Of a DNA stretch of 64,000 bases, positions 48,297 to 56,834 are shown piece by piece; the first letter of the stretch is position 1; each line of letters opens with the position of its first letter. The notes beneath the pieces are model-generated. The model was not told the DNA's origin. It did not search any database and saw only the letters and a program-made list of their open reading frames with translations. The stretch comes from an uncultured Clostridia bacterium (lineage in GTDB: Bacteria > Bacillota > Clostridia > TANB77 > CAG-508). The DNA lies in assembly GCA_934149075.1 (NCBI GenBank), contig CAKPDR010000008.1, positions 16,175 through 80,174 of the forward strand, in the 5' to 3' direction. Both the position numbers and the translations under genes were made by a program.

Positions 48297-49496
48297 ATGC
48301 GTAGGCTTTTAACAATAATTTTAATATTAATAATAACTTGTAGCCTATGTATTTGCGTACACGCACAAGACCTTACACAATTACAAGAGCAATCAAGCCA
48401 ATTAACACAGTCTATAGACGAGTCTAACAATAGATTACAAGCGGTTCAGGAACAATTATCAACTAATATGCAAGAATTGCAAGATTTAGATAATCAAATT
48501 GCACAATCTCAAGAAGAGTTAAGCACTATAAATGATGACATAAATGATTTGATTAATCAAATAAATGAAAATGAAGATAAGCTTTCTAAAACACAAGCTG
48601 ATTTGGACAGCATTCAAGGATTGTTAGATGCAAGAATTATAAAAATGTATGAAACGCCTAAATTTGAATTTTTGCAAGTAATATTAGCATCTAAAAATGT
48701 TACAGAAATTTTATCAACATATTATGCAATGAAAGAATTAGCAGAATATGATAATCAATTATTAGACAAAGTAAAAAAACAAAAAGAAGAAATAGAAACA
48801 ACTAAAAAAATACTTGCAGAAAAAAAGAAACAAGTAATCGAAAATAAGCAAAAACAACAGAAAAAAACTCAAGTGTTAGCAAATACAAAAATAATGAGAC
48901 AATATTATATAAGTAAGTTATCCACTGAAGAACAAGCGTTGCAAGCAAAAATAGATGTGTATAACTCGCAAGTGTCTGCAATAGAATCTGAAATAAAATT
49001 AATTGTTTTAAATAGTATTAGCCCTGACTATATTGGAGGAGCAATGATTTGGCCAATACCAGGATATACAACAATAACATCAGAATATGGAATGAGAGTT
49101 CATCCTATAACAGGTGCGTATAAATTGCATACAGGAACAGATATTGGTGCACCTATGGGAGCAGACTTTGTCGCTGCTGCTAATGGTGTTGTGGTTAAAG
49201 CTGAAATGACACCTGCATATGGAAATATGGTAATAATTGACCATGGTGGAGGAGTTCAGACTTTATATGCACATGGAAGTGAAATTGTTGTGCAAATGGG
49301 CCAAGAAGTTAAAGCAGGTACACCAGTTTTAAAAGTTGGCTCAACAGGTTATTCAACTGGTCCACATGCTCATTTCGAAATAAGAATAAATGGACAAACA
49401 GTAAATCCTATGGAATATTTACTAAAACAAGATGAATTACAAAATATTACTAAAAATAGCGAAGAAAAGCAAGAAGAAACAAATGTTGAAGAATAA
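48297..49496 (+). CDS. M23 murein hydrolase with EnvC-like coiled coil
   Basis: The 399-residue protein has a signal peptide or anchor (residues 1-24, LLTIILILIITCSLCICV), a long coiled coil to about residue 215, and a LytM/M23 domain with HTGTDIGAP and HAHFEIR, the zinc-binding Hx3D and HxH motifs. It is probably an active endopeptidase. Its place after ftsX fits the role of coiled-coil M23 proteins regulated by FtsEX at the septum. The C-terminal 20 residues are Glu-rich. Confidence 0.9.
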   Translation: MRRLLTIILILIITCSLCICVHAQDLTQLQEQSSQLTQSIDESNNRLQAVQEQLSTNMQELQDLDNQIAQSQEELSTINDDINDLINQINENEDKLSKTQADLDSIQGLLDARIIKMYETPKFEFLQVILASKNVTEILSTYYAMKELAEYDNQLLDKVKKQKEEIETTKKILAEKKKQVIENKQKQQKKTQVLANTKIMRQYYISKLSTEEQALQAKIDVYNSQVSAIESEIKLIVLNSISPDYIGGAMIWPIPGYTTITSEYGMRVHPITGAYKLHTGTDIGAPMGADFVAAANGVVVKAEMTPAYGNMVIIDHGGGVQTLYAHGSEIVVQMGQEVKAGTPVLKVGSTGYSTGPHAHFEIRINGQTVNPMEYLLKQDELQNITKNSEEKQEETNVEE

Positions 49497-49522
49497 AATA
49501 CAATGTAGGAGGAAAAATTATA

Positions 49523-50818
49523 ATGAAAAAGATTTTACTAAAAATAGTAGGAATTACAATATCGACAATTTTGGTTTTGCAAAGCTCACAAGTATTTGCT
49601 GTAACACAAAGAGAAATACAACAAAAAAAGGAGCAGGCACAAGAACAAGCTAAACAACAAACAGCTGAAAATGATAGTAAAATAGATGAAGCTGAAAAGA
49701 AAAAAGAAGAAATTGCAAATGAAAAATCAGAAACAATGAAAACTGTTGAAAATTTGATAACTAAAATATCAGATGCTGAAACAGAAGTTGATGATTTGAA
49801 TGACAAAGTTCAGAACTTGCAAACTGAAATATCAAATAAAGAAAAAGACATACAACAAATGGAAGCAGAATATACTAAACAAGAAGAACTTCTTGACACA
49901 AGAATTGTTGCTATGTATGAAAGAAGCCAAACATCATTCCTAGACGTATTTTTAAATGCTTCTAGTATGACAGATGCATTAGCCAAATATTATGCTGCAT
50001 CTGAATTGTTTGAATCTGATAAGGAATTGATTCAAGCAACAAAAGACCAAAAAGCGAAAATTGAAAGTGAAAAAAAAGAACTAGAAAATAATAAAGCCGA
50101 ATTGGATACTTCGCTTGCAGAACAGAAAACAAAAGTAAATGAATTACAAAGCTTGAAATCTGAAAAACAAAGTTATGCTAATAAATTAACTCAAGATGAA
50201 AAAGAAGTGCAAAAAGAAATTGAAGAATTACAAGCTGATAATAAACAGATTGAAAAAGAAGTTAAAGAAGCTGAACAAAAATATCAAAAACAATTAGAAG
50301 AGCTTATAAAACAACAGCAACAACAAAACCAGAAAAACAATAATTCAAGTTCAAAAAATAATTCAGGTTCAAACTCTTCAAATACATCACCATCAACAGG
50401 ATCAGGATATTTCATGAGACCTATATCAGGAGGTTCAATATCAGCTAATGGATATTATTCTAGTGGAAAATTTCATGGCGCAATAGATTATGCTGTGTCA
50501 GTTGGAACAACTGTTGTAGCAGCTGCTGACGGAGTTGTAATGACTACAGCAGATTTGTCATCAAGTTATGGAACACATGTTGTAATAAGACATGCAAATG
50601 GAATGCAAACTTATTACGGTCATGGGACTAGAGGTTCTATATGTGTAAAACCAGGTCAAATCGTAAAAAAAGGTGAAAAGATAATGTTAAGTGGAAGCAC
50701 TGGAAATTCATCAGGACCACATTTGCATTTTGAAGTAAGAGTTTCACCATATAGCTATAAATATAGCTCAACGGGATATGGTCAAGACTGTAGAGTAGAT
50801 CCTAACAAATACATGTAA
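49523..50818 (+). CDS. M23 murein hydrolase with coiled coil, second copy
   Basis: The 431-residue protein has a signal peptide (ILLKIVGITISTILVLQSSQVFA), a coiled coil to about residue 255, a Ser/Asn/Gln-rich linker (NNSSSKNNSGSNSSNTSP) and an M23 domain with FHGAIDYAVS and HLHFEVR. The Hx3D and HxH zinc ligands are intact. It is a paralogue of the preceding gene, 26 bases downstream, so two tandem peptidases serve the same FtsEX complex. AGGAGGAAAAA lies upstream. Confidence 0.9.
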   Translation: MKKILLKIVGITISTILVLQSSQVFAVTQREIQQKKEQAQEQAKQQTAENDSKIDEAEKKKEEIANEKSETMKTVENLITKISDAETEVDDLNDKVQNLQTEISNKEKDIQQMEAEYTKQEELLDTRIVAMYERSQTSFLDVFLNASSMTDALAKYYAASELFESDKELIQATKDQKAKIESEKKELENNKAELDTSLAEQKTKVNELQSLKSEKQSYANKLTQDEKEVQKEIEELQADNKQIEKEVKEAEQKYQKQLEELIKQQQQQNQKNNNSSSKNNSGSNSSNTSPSTGSGYFMRPISGGSISANGYYSSGKFHGAIDYAVSVGTTVVAAADGVVMTTADLSSSYGTHVVIRHANGMQTYYGHGTRGSICVKPGQIVKKGEKIMLSGSTGNSSGPHLHFEVRVSPYSYKYSSTGYGQDCRVDPNKYM

Positions 50819-50844
50819 ATAACAATAGAAAGGCAATTAATAAA

Positions 50845-52077
50845 ATGGAAGAAGATAATTATTTAAAAAGACAAAGAATTTATAAAAATATTATGTTAGT
50901 TGTATTAACAGCATTTTTAACATTTATATTAACAACAATATATATGACTAAGAACAATAACAACAATAATACTCAATCAATTTCTTCATTATTAGGTTTA
51001 GAATCATCAAATGATAATCAATTGACAAAATCTATTAAATATGTAAAAACAATATTAGATAAATACTATTTGAATGATATAGATGAAGATAAAGCTGCTG
51101 AAGGAGCTTTAAAGGGATATGTTGCATCATTGGGAGATCCATATACTGAATATATTCCAAAAGACGAAATGGAAGATTATAAGTCCGACTTAATGGGAAA
51201 TTATGTTGGTATTGGAATATATATGGCACAAAATACTAAAGACAATACAATCGTTGTTTTAACACCAATAAAATATAGTCCTGCAGAAGAAGCAGGAATA
51301 CTTCCAGGTGATATTATAAAAAAGATTAATGGAGTCGAATATACTGGAGAAGATATGACAGCTGCAGCAAATAACATAAAAGGTGAAGAAGGGTCGACTG
51401 TTACATTAGAAATACAAAGAGGTCAGGAAATTAAAACTTTTGAAATAAAAAGAAAGAAAATAACAACAAATCCAGTAATTTCAGAAAAATTAGATAGCAA
51501 TATTGGATATATAGAAGTAACAAGCTTTGACGAAGATACTGCTCAAAATTTCAAAGCAAAATATGAAGAATTAAAATCTCAAGGAATTACATCATTAATT
51601 ATAGATTTAAGAAATAATGGTGGAGGGTTAGTAGACCAAGCATTACAAATAGCTGATTATATAGTTCCAAAAGGAAAAGATTTATTGGTAACTGTAGATA
51701 AAGACAAAAATGAAAAAATTGAAAAGTCTAAAGAAGATGTACTTATAGATATGCCAATTGTTGTATTAGTTAATGAAAATTCAGCAAGTTCATCAGAGAT
51801 TTTAGCAGGAGCACTAAAGGATTTAAATGAAGCTACAATAGTTGGAACAACAACATATGGAAAAGGAGTTATTCAACAATTATTAACATTAAAAAGTGGT
51901 GCAGGACTAAAAGTTACTGTTGAGGAATACTATACTCCAAACAGAACAAAAATTAATGGAGTTGGTATTGAACCAAACGAAAAAGTTGAATTACCAGAAA
52001 CTGTTTCAAATCATCTTTTAGTACAAAGAGATCAAGATACACAATTACAAAAAGCAATTGAAATATTAAAGAAATAA
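50845..52077 (+). CDS. C-terminal processing peptidase (S41, CtpA/CtpB-like)
   Basis: The 410-residue exported protease has one N-terminal membrane anchor (about residues 15-35), a PDZ domain (NYVGIGIYMAQNTKDN to GDIIKKINGVEY), and the S41 protease core with catalytic Ser in NENSASSSEILAGAL and Lys in TTTYGKGVIQQ. Such peptidases trim envelope proteins or, as CtpB, start sigma-K signalling in sporulation. Its place after two wall hydrolases suggests it processes them; that is inference. Confidence 0.9.
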   Translation: MEEDNYLKRQRIYKNIMLVVLTAFLTFILTTIYMTKNNNNNNTQSISSLLGLESSNDNQLTKSIKYVKTILDKYYLNDIDEDKAAEGALKGYVASLGDPYTEYIPKDEMEDYKSDLMGNYVGIGIYMAQNTKDNTIVVLTPIKYSPAEEAGILPGDIIKKINGVEYTGEDMTAAANNIKGEEGSTVTLEIQRGQEIKTFEIKRKKITTNPVISEKLDSNIGYIEVTSFDEDTAQNFKAKYEELKSQGITSLIIDLRNNGGGLVDQALQIADYIVPKGKDLLVTVDKDKNEKIEKSKEDVLIDMPIVVLVNENSASSSEILAGALKDLNEATIVGTTTYGKGVIQQLLTLKSGAGLKVTVEEYYTPNRTKINGVGIEPNEKVELPETVSNHLLVQRDQDTQLQKAIEILKK

Positions 52078-52100
52078 GACTTATATAAGGAGTTTTAGAA

Positions 52101-52700
52101 ATGAAATTAAATTTAGCAAATAAACTAACAATATTTAGAATAATATTAGTGCCAATTATGGCAATTATACCATATTTAAAGTTACAAGGTGATTTTTTTG
52201 GAATGCCACTTATGTATTTTCTTATGGAGTTAATATTTATTGTAGCATCAATAACAGATAAATTAGATGGATATATAGCACGTTCAAGAAATCAAGTAAC
52301 TACATTTGGAAAGTTTTTAGATCCACTTGCAGACAAAATATTAGTATTAACAGCAATGGTATTATTAGTAGAATTAGGGAAAATTCCTGCATGGATACCT
52401 GTTATTGTATTAGCTAGAGAATTTTTAGTATCAGGATACAGACTAATAGCTGTAGAAAAAGGGGGAAAGGTTATAGCTGCCTCAATTTGGGGTAAATTAA
52501 AAACAGTTACACAAATGATAGCAATTATATTAGTTATGTTTGATAAAAATGCTTTTTGGGATTGCTTTAGAGGAGGATTAACAGGTGTTGATTTTGGAAT
52601 AAATTTAGTAGCAACTTTATTATTATTAATATCAACATTTGCAACAATCTTCTCAGGAATAGATTACATGAAAAATGGAAAAGATTTACTAAAAGATTAA
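52101..52700 (+). CDS. pgsA: CDP-diacylglycerol-glycerol-3-phosphate 3-phosphatidyltransferase
   Basis: PgsA makes phosphatidylglycerol phosphate at the membrane. The 199-residue protein contains the CDP-alcohol phosphotransferase motif in DKLDGYIARSRNQVTTFGKF then LDPLADK (DGx2ARx8Gx3Dx3D), and about five membrane segments. AAGGAG precedes the start. It is the last gene before a strong promoter for greA. Confidence 0.92.
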   Translation: MKLNLANKLTIFRIILVPIMAIIPYLKLQGDFFGMPLMYFLMELIFIVASITDKLDGYIARSRNQVTTFGKFLDPLADKILVLTAMVLLVELGKIPAWIPVIVLAREFLVSGYRLIAVEKGGKVIAASIWGKLKTVTQMIAIILVMFDKNAFWDCFRGGLTGVDFGINLVATLLLLISTFATIFSGIDYMKNGKDLLKD

Positions 52701-52706
52701 AAAAAC

Positions 52707-52735
52707 TTGACAAAATAAAAAAAGTGGAGTATTAT
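52707..52735 (+). promoter_or_regulatory. Promoter of greA
   Basis: TTGACA (52707-52712), 17 bases, TATTAT (52730-52735). The leader of about 80 bases includes a GGCGAC/GTCGCT hairpin (52754-52773). Confidence 0.7.
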
Positions 52736-52753
52736 ACTACTTGTTAATGTAAA

Positions 52754-52773
52754 GGCGACCTATAAAAGTCGCT
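52754..52773 (+). promoter_or_regulatory. Small hairpin in the greA leader
   Basis: GGCGAC (52754-52759) and GTCGCT (52768-52773) form a 6-bp stem with one G-U pair around CTATAAAA. It may be an attenuator; no T-run follows directly. Confidence 0.35.
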
Positions 52774-52820
52774 CTTTATGCGTATATATCGTTTTGACTT
52801 AAGAAAGGAAAGTGATTATT

Positions 52821-53297
52821 ATGGAAGAAAAAGAAGTAATATTAACAAAAGAAGGATATGACAAATTAGAGAAAGAATTAGAATTTTTAAGAACAGAAAA
52901 AAGATCAGAAATAGCTGAAAGAATAAAAGTAGCTTTAGGATTTGGTGATTTATCAGAGAATTCAGAATATGATGAGGCTAAAAATGCACAAGCTGAAAAT
53001 GAAGGAAAAATAGCAGAATTAGAAAATAAAATTAGATATGCAAAAATTATAGATGAAAAAGAGATAGACACAAAAACAGTTCAAATAGGAAATACTGTTA
53101 CAGTATATGATGTCGAATTTGATGAAGAAGTAGAATATACTATAGTGGGTTCAACAGAAGTAAATTTAGCTGAAAATAAAATATCAAATGAATCACCAAT
53201 AGGAAAAGCACTTTTAGGAGCAAAAAAAGGTGCAAAAGTACAAGTTAATGCTCCAGCAGGTATAATAGAATATGAAATAAGAAAAATAACGAAATAA
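52821..53297 (+). CDS. greA: Transcription elongation factor GreA
   Basis: GreA rescues backtracked RNA polymerase by stimulating transcript cleavage. I start at ATG 52821 (158 residues), with AAAGGA (52804-52809) upstream; a GTG at 52812 is too close to it. The N-terminal coiled coil carries the acidic tip motif GDLSENSEYDEAKNAQ, followed by the FKBP-like domain (ESPIGKALLGAKKG). The gene has its own promoter and terminator. Confidence 0.95.
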   Translation: MEEKEVILTKEGYDKLEKELEFLRTEKRSEIAERIKVALGFGDLSENSEYDEAKNAQAENEGKIAELENKIRYAKIIDEKEIDTKTVQIGNTVTVYDVEFDEEVEYTIVGSTEVNLAENKISNESPIGKALLGAKKGAKVQVNAPAGIIEYEIRKITK

Positions 53298-53328
53298 AAG
53301 AATGTCAAAAATTTGTTTGACATTCTTT
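53297..53328 (+). terminator. Terminator of greA
   Basis: AAAGAATGTCAAA (53297-53309) and TTTGACATTCTTT (53316-53328), followed by a T-run. The right arm also carries the -35 box of the lexA promoter. Confidence 0.8.
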
Positions 53329-53345
53329 TTCTTTTATGATATTAT
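53317..53345 (+). promoter_or_regulatory. Promoter of lexA, overlapping the greA terminator
   Basis: TTGACA (53317-53322), 17 bases, TATTAT (53340-53345). The overlap may couple greA read-out and lexA initiation. No clear GAAC-N4-GTTC LexA box is visible here. Confidence 0.6.
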
Positions 53346-53376
53346 AATGTCAGATTAAAAAGGAGAAGTGATTTAA

Positions 53377-54024
53377 ATGGGAAACAGAGCAGAAACAACA
53401 AGAAAAGAAAAAGCAATATTAAAATTTATTGAAGAGCAAGTTAAGGCAAATGGATATCCGCCATCTGTAAGAGAAATAGGAAAAGCAATAGGACTAAGTT
53501 CAACAGCAACTGTACATGGATATTTAGCAAAACTAGAAAAACAAGGATTCATCAAAAAAGAAGACAAAAAAGGAAGAACATTAAAAGTAATAAAAGGAAC
53601 AGATGGAAAGCCATTACAAGAATCAAACAAAAATTTTTACACACAAAAAGAAATGGTTGAAGTACCTGTTATAGGAAAAATAACTGCTGGACAACCAATA
53701 TTAGCAGTAGAAAATGTAACAGATACATTTCCTATTCCAATCGACTTTGTAGGAAATTGCGATAGCTTTATGCTAACAGTAAGGGGGGAAAGTATGATAG
53801 AAGCTGGAATATTAGATGGAGACTATATACTTGTAAAAAAACAAAGCAATGCAAATAATGGAGAGATAGTAGTTGCTTTAATAGAAGATGAAGCAACAGT
53901 AAAAACATTTTACAAAGAAAAAGACCATATACGTCTACAACCAGAAAATCATACAATGGATCCAATAATAGTGCCAAATTGTCAAATATTAGGAAAAGTT
54001 GCTGGAGTATTTAGAAAAATGTAG
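53377..54024 (+). CDS. lexA: LexA repressor
   Basis: LexA represses SOS genes and self-cleaves when RecA filaments form. The 215-residue protein has a winged-helix N-terminus (PPSVREIGKAIGLSSTATVH), cleavage site A104-G105 in KITAGQP, and the catalytic dyad S139 (GESM) and K176 (TVKTF). AAGGAG lies before the start. The usual self-regulation by LexA boxes at the promoter is not evident by eye. Confidence 0.94.
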   Translation: MGNRAETTRKEKAILKFIEEQVKANGYPPSVREIGKAIGLSSTATVHGYLAKLEKQGFIKKEDKKGRTLKVIKGTDGKPLQESNKNFYTQKEMVEVPVIGKITAGQPILAVENVTDTFPIPIDFVGNCDSFMLTVRGESMIEAGILDGDYILVKKQSNANNGEIVVALIEDEATVKTFYKEKDHIRLQPENHTMDPIIVPNCQILGKVAGVFRKM

Positions 54025-54052
54025 AGATATAACATTGTCCTGTAACTATTAA

Positions 54053-54082
54053 AAAAATAGCAAGAAAAATCTTGCTATTTTT
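54053..54082 (+). terminator. Terminator of lexA
   Basis: AAAAATAGCAAGA (54053-54065), loop AAAA, TCTTGCTATTTTT (54070-54082): a perfect 13-bp stem with T-run. Confidence 0.85.
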
Positions 54083-54124
54083 TATCTAATATAATATAAT
54101 TAAACAAAAAAGGAGAAAAAATGG

Positions 54125-55789
54125 ATGAACAAAAGTAGAAATATAATAATAAAAGTAATAATAGTAATGTTAGCATTATTAATAATCGGGTTTATAGCAA
54201 TAAAAGCAGAAACCTTAATAAAAGAAAAAACAGATGGTAAAATAAATTTAATTATAAATAACAATAATGTAACATCAAGACTGAAAAATGAAGTAAAAAT
54301 AGATGATGGAATTATATATGTCTCAATGGATGACATAAAAAACTTTTTTGATAAATATATTTACATAGAAGAAGAAACAAATGAAATAATTACAACATAT
54401 GATGACAAAATTGCAAGTATAGGTTTTGACGCAAATAAGCTAACATTAAATGGTTCAACAAAGAAAATATCAGCACATGCTTTAAAAGACAATGATGCTG
54501 TATATATGCCAATTAGCGAGATGCAAGATGTATACAATATAGAATTAAAAAATATAGAAGATACTAAAGTAATAACAATAGATTCATTAGACAGAGAACA
54601 AATTAGTGCAGATACAAAATCAAAGATGTCTATTAAAAGCAAAGGAAGATTTTTCTCAAAAACAGTAGATAAAGTTCAAAAAGGTGAAACAGTTATCCTA
54701 GTTGACAATGGACAAGATTCAGGATGGACAAAAATAAGAACGCAAAAAGGAAAAGTAGGATATGTAAAAGCAAATAAATTAACAGATATCACTACAATAA
54801 GAGAGGCAAAAGAAAGAACTAAACAAATAACTGGAAAAGTAGATATGTTTTGGGATTATTATTCACAATATGTTAAAGCACCAGATAGAACAGGTCAAAC
54901 AATAGAGGGAGTAAATGTAGTATCACCATCATTCTTCTATTTAGATAAAAATGATGGAAATTTAAAAGATAATGTTGGGGATGCAGGAATAGCATATGTA
55001 AATTGGGCACACTCAAATGGATATAAAGTATGGCCAATGATTGCGAATGCTGAAGCAGGAATAAAAATAACATCTACTATATTAAATAGTTATACAAAGA
55101 GACAAGAACTAATAGAGAGTATTGTTCAAAAATGCGCACAATATGATATAGACGGAATAAATGTTGATTTTGAAAACATTTATGAAGCAGATAAAGATAA
55201 ATATTCAAGATTTATTATCGAATTAATGCCAAGAATGTTGGAAATGGGAATGGTTACATCAGTTGATGTGACAGCACCAGATGGTGACCCTAATTGGTCT
55301 TTATGTTTTGACAGAAATGTTCTAGGAGATGTAGCAGACTATTTGGTATTTATGGCTTATGATCAATATGGAACATCAAGTACAAAACCAGGAACTACTG
55401 CAGGACTAAATTGGGTAGAAACAAGTTTAAAGAAAATTATAGATTATGATCAAGTAGATACACAAAAAATTATTTTAGGAATGCCATTTTATACAAGACA
55501 ATGGACTGTTACAGCAGATGGACAAATCAAAGATAGAACTGTCGTTAGTATGATGAACATCAAAATTCCTAACAATGTTGAAAAACAATGGGATGATACA
55601 TTAAAACAATATTATATAGAATATGCATCTGGAAAAAATACAGTTAAAATGTGGATTGAGGATGGAACATCAATTAAAGAAAAAGTTTCTTTAGTTTCTA
55701 AATATAATTTGGGGGGTACTTCATGTTGGAGAAAAGATATGGAGACTTCAAACGTTTGGACTATAATTAAAGACGAACTTTCAAAATAA
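54125..55789 (+). CDS. GH18 glycosidase with copper-amine-oxidase-like and SH3 domains
   Basis: The 554-residue exported protein has one N-terminal membrane segment (about residues 8-27), a copper amine oxidase-like N-terminal domain with ISMDDIKNFFDKY-type segments, an SH3-like repeat (KGETVILVDNGQDSGWTKIR), and a GH18 barrel whose catalytic motif is DGINVDFE (DxxDxDxE), near residue 346. It most likely cleaves N-acetylglucosaminyl bonds of peptidoglycan; SleL-like spore cortex roles are possible. Its start overlaps a dead-end ATG-frame at 54121. Confidence 0.87.
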   Translation: MNKSRNIIIKVIIVMLALLIIGFIAIKAETLIKEKTDGKINLIINNNNVTSRLKNEVKIDDGIIYVSMDDIKNFFDKYIYIEEETNEIITTYDDKIASIGFDANKLTLNGSTKKISAHALKDNDAVYMPISEMQDVYNIELKNIEDTKVITIDSLDREQISADTKSKMSIKSKGRFFSKTVDKVQKGETVILVDNGQDSGWTKIRTQKGKVGYVKANKLTDITTIREAKERTKQITGKVDMFWDYYSQYVKAPDRTGQTIEGVNVVSPSFFYLDKNDGNLKDNVGDAGIAYVNWAHSNGYKVWPMIANAEAGIKITSTILNSYTKRQELIESIVQKCAQYDIDGINVDFENIYEADKDKYSRFIIELMPRMLEMGMVTSVDVTAPDGDPNWSLCFDRNVLGDVADYLVFMAYDQYGTSSTKPGTTAGLNWVETSLKKIIDYDQVDTQKIILGMPFYTRQWTVTADGQIKDRTVVSMMNIKIPNNVEKQWDDTLKQYYIEYASGKNTVKMWIEDGTSIKEKVSLVSKYNLGGTSCWRKDMETSNVWTIIKDELSK

Positions 55790-55791
55790 AT

Positions 55792-55834
55792 AAAAACTGA
55801 GTATGTCTGTAGAAATATGGCAAACTCAGTTTTT
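55792..55834 (+). terminator. Terminator of the GH18 gene
   Basis: AAAAACTGAGT (55792-55802) and ACTCAGTTTTT (55824-55834) form an 11-bp stem with a 21-base loop and T-run. Confidence 0.75.
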
Positions 55835-55892
55835 ATTTTCTAATTGCATAAATATTAACTAAGGTGAATACACATCAATTGAGGTGTAAAAA

Positions 55893-56729
55893 ATGAAAAC
55901 ATTTTATATTGAAAAAATGGATAAGCATGGATTTACTTTGTTAAAATTTAAAATAAAAAATGATAATTTTAAAATATATACAAATTTGGAAAAGGAAAAA
56001 AATATAAGAAAAGTTGTGAAGAAATTAATAAAATGTGATGTCCAAAATGTTGTATTAAGCAGAAAGTTATGTGAAAATAAGGAATTTATTAATTCATTAA
56101 ATTCAAATAATATAAAAATATTTAATGGAAGATGGTTAGAAAAATATATATCTTTTGAATTACTTGATTACATAATAAGACAAAATAGTATAAAAAAAGA
56201 AGAAATCGAAATTGCAATAACAACAAATGAAATAACAGATATCAGTATAGAAATAATAAAAGAACTAGCAAAACAATATAAAAGATTAACTGTTGTAACA
56301 AATCATATAGAAAAATTAAAAAAGATAGAAAAAGAAATATATGAGAAAAATGGAATTTTGATAGTCGTTTCAAATAATCAAAAAAAAAGTTTAGCAAGGG
56401 CAAAAATAATACTAAATATAGATTTCAATAAAGATGTGTTAAATAAATATAAATTAAATGAAAATGCTATAATCATAAATTTAGAAGGCAATATGAAAAT
56501 ATTTTCAAAACGTTTTAATGGGATAAATATAAATGATTATGAAATTGAAGTTGGAAGAGAAGAAACTATATGGAGAGAAAATATGCAAAAATTTAAGACA
56601 AAAGATTTACTTGAGGCGAATTTATATATGAAAGATACATTTCAACATATACGTAACAAAATTGCTAAAAATAAGGTTTCTATAAAAGAAGTATTCGGAA
56701 TAAATGGGAAAATTTTTTATTATGATTAA
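55893..56729 (+). CDS. Conserved protein of unknown function
   Basis: The 278-residue protein is soluble, Lys/Ile/Asn-rich, and starts MKTFYIEKMDKHGFTLLKFK with GAGG upstream. It contains a possible Rossmann-like stretch (RLTVVTNHIEKLKKIEKEIY, then NGILIVVSNNQKKSLARAKI) and a C-terminal KVSIKEVFGINGKIFYYD. No catalytic motif is clear. It stands alone between a terminator and the PBP1A gene. Proteins of this type occur in clostridia without an assigned role. Confidence 0.5.
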   Translation: MKTFYIEKMDKHGFTLLKFKIKNDNFKIYTNLEKEKNIRKVVKKLIKCDVQNVVLSRKLCENKEFINSLNSNNIKIFNGRWLEKYISFELLDYIIRQNSIKKEEIEIAITTNEITDISIEIIKELAKQYKRLTVVTNHIEKLKKIEKEIYEKNGILIVVSNNQKKSLARAKIILNIDFNKDVLNKYKLNENAIIINLEGNMKIFSKRFNGININDYEIEVGREETIWRENMQKFKTKDLLEANLYMKDTFQHIRNKIAKNKVSIKEVFGINGKIFYYD

Positions 56730-56834
56730 AAATTTAAAGAATTTCTTAAAATACTTTAATTTTTTTTAGAAATGTATTATAATGTTATCATAAATTTAAC
56801 CAATGAATATCTTGGGAAAGGAAAGAGATAAAAA

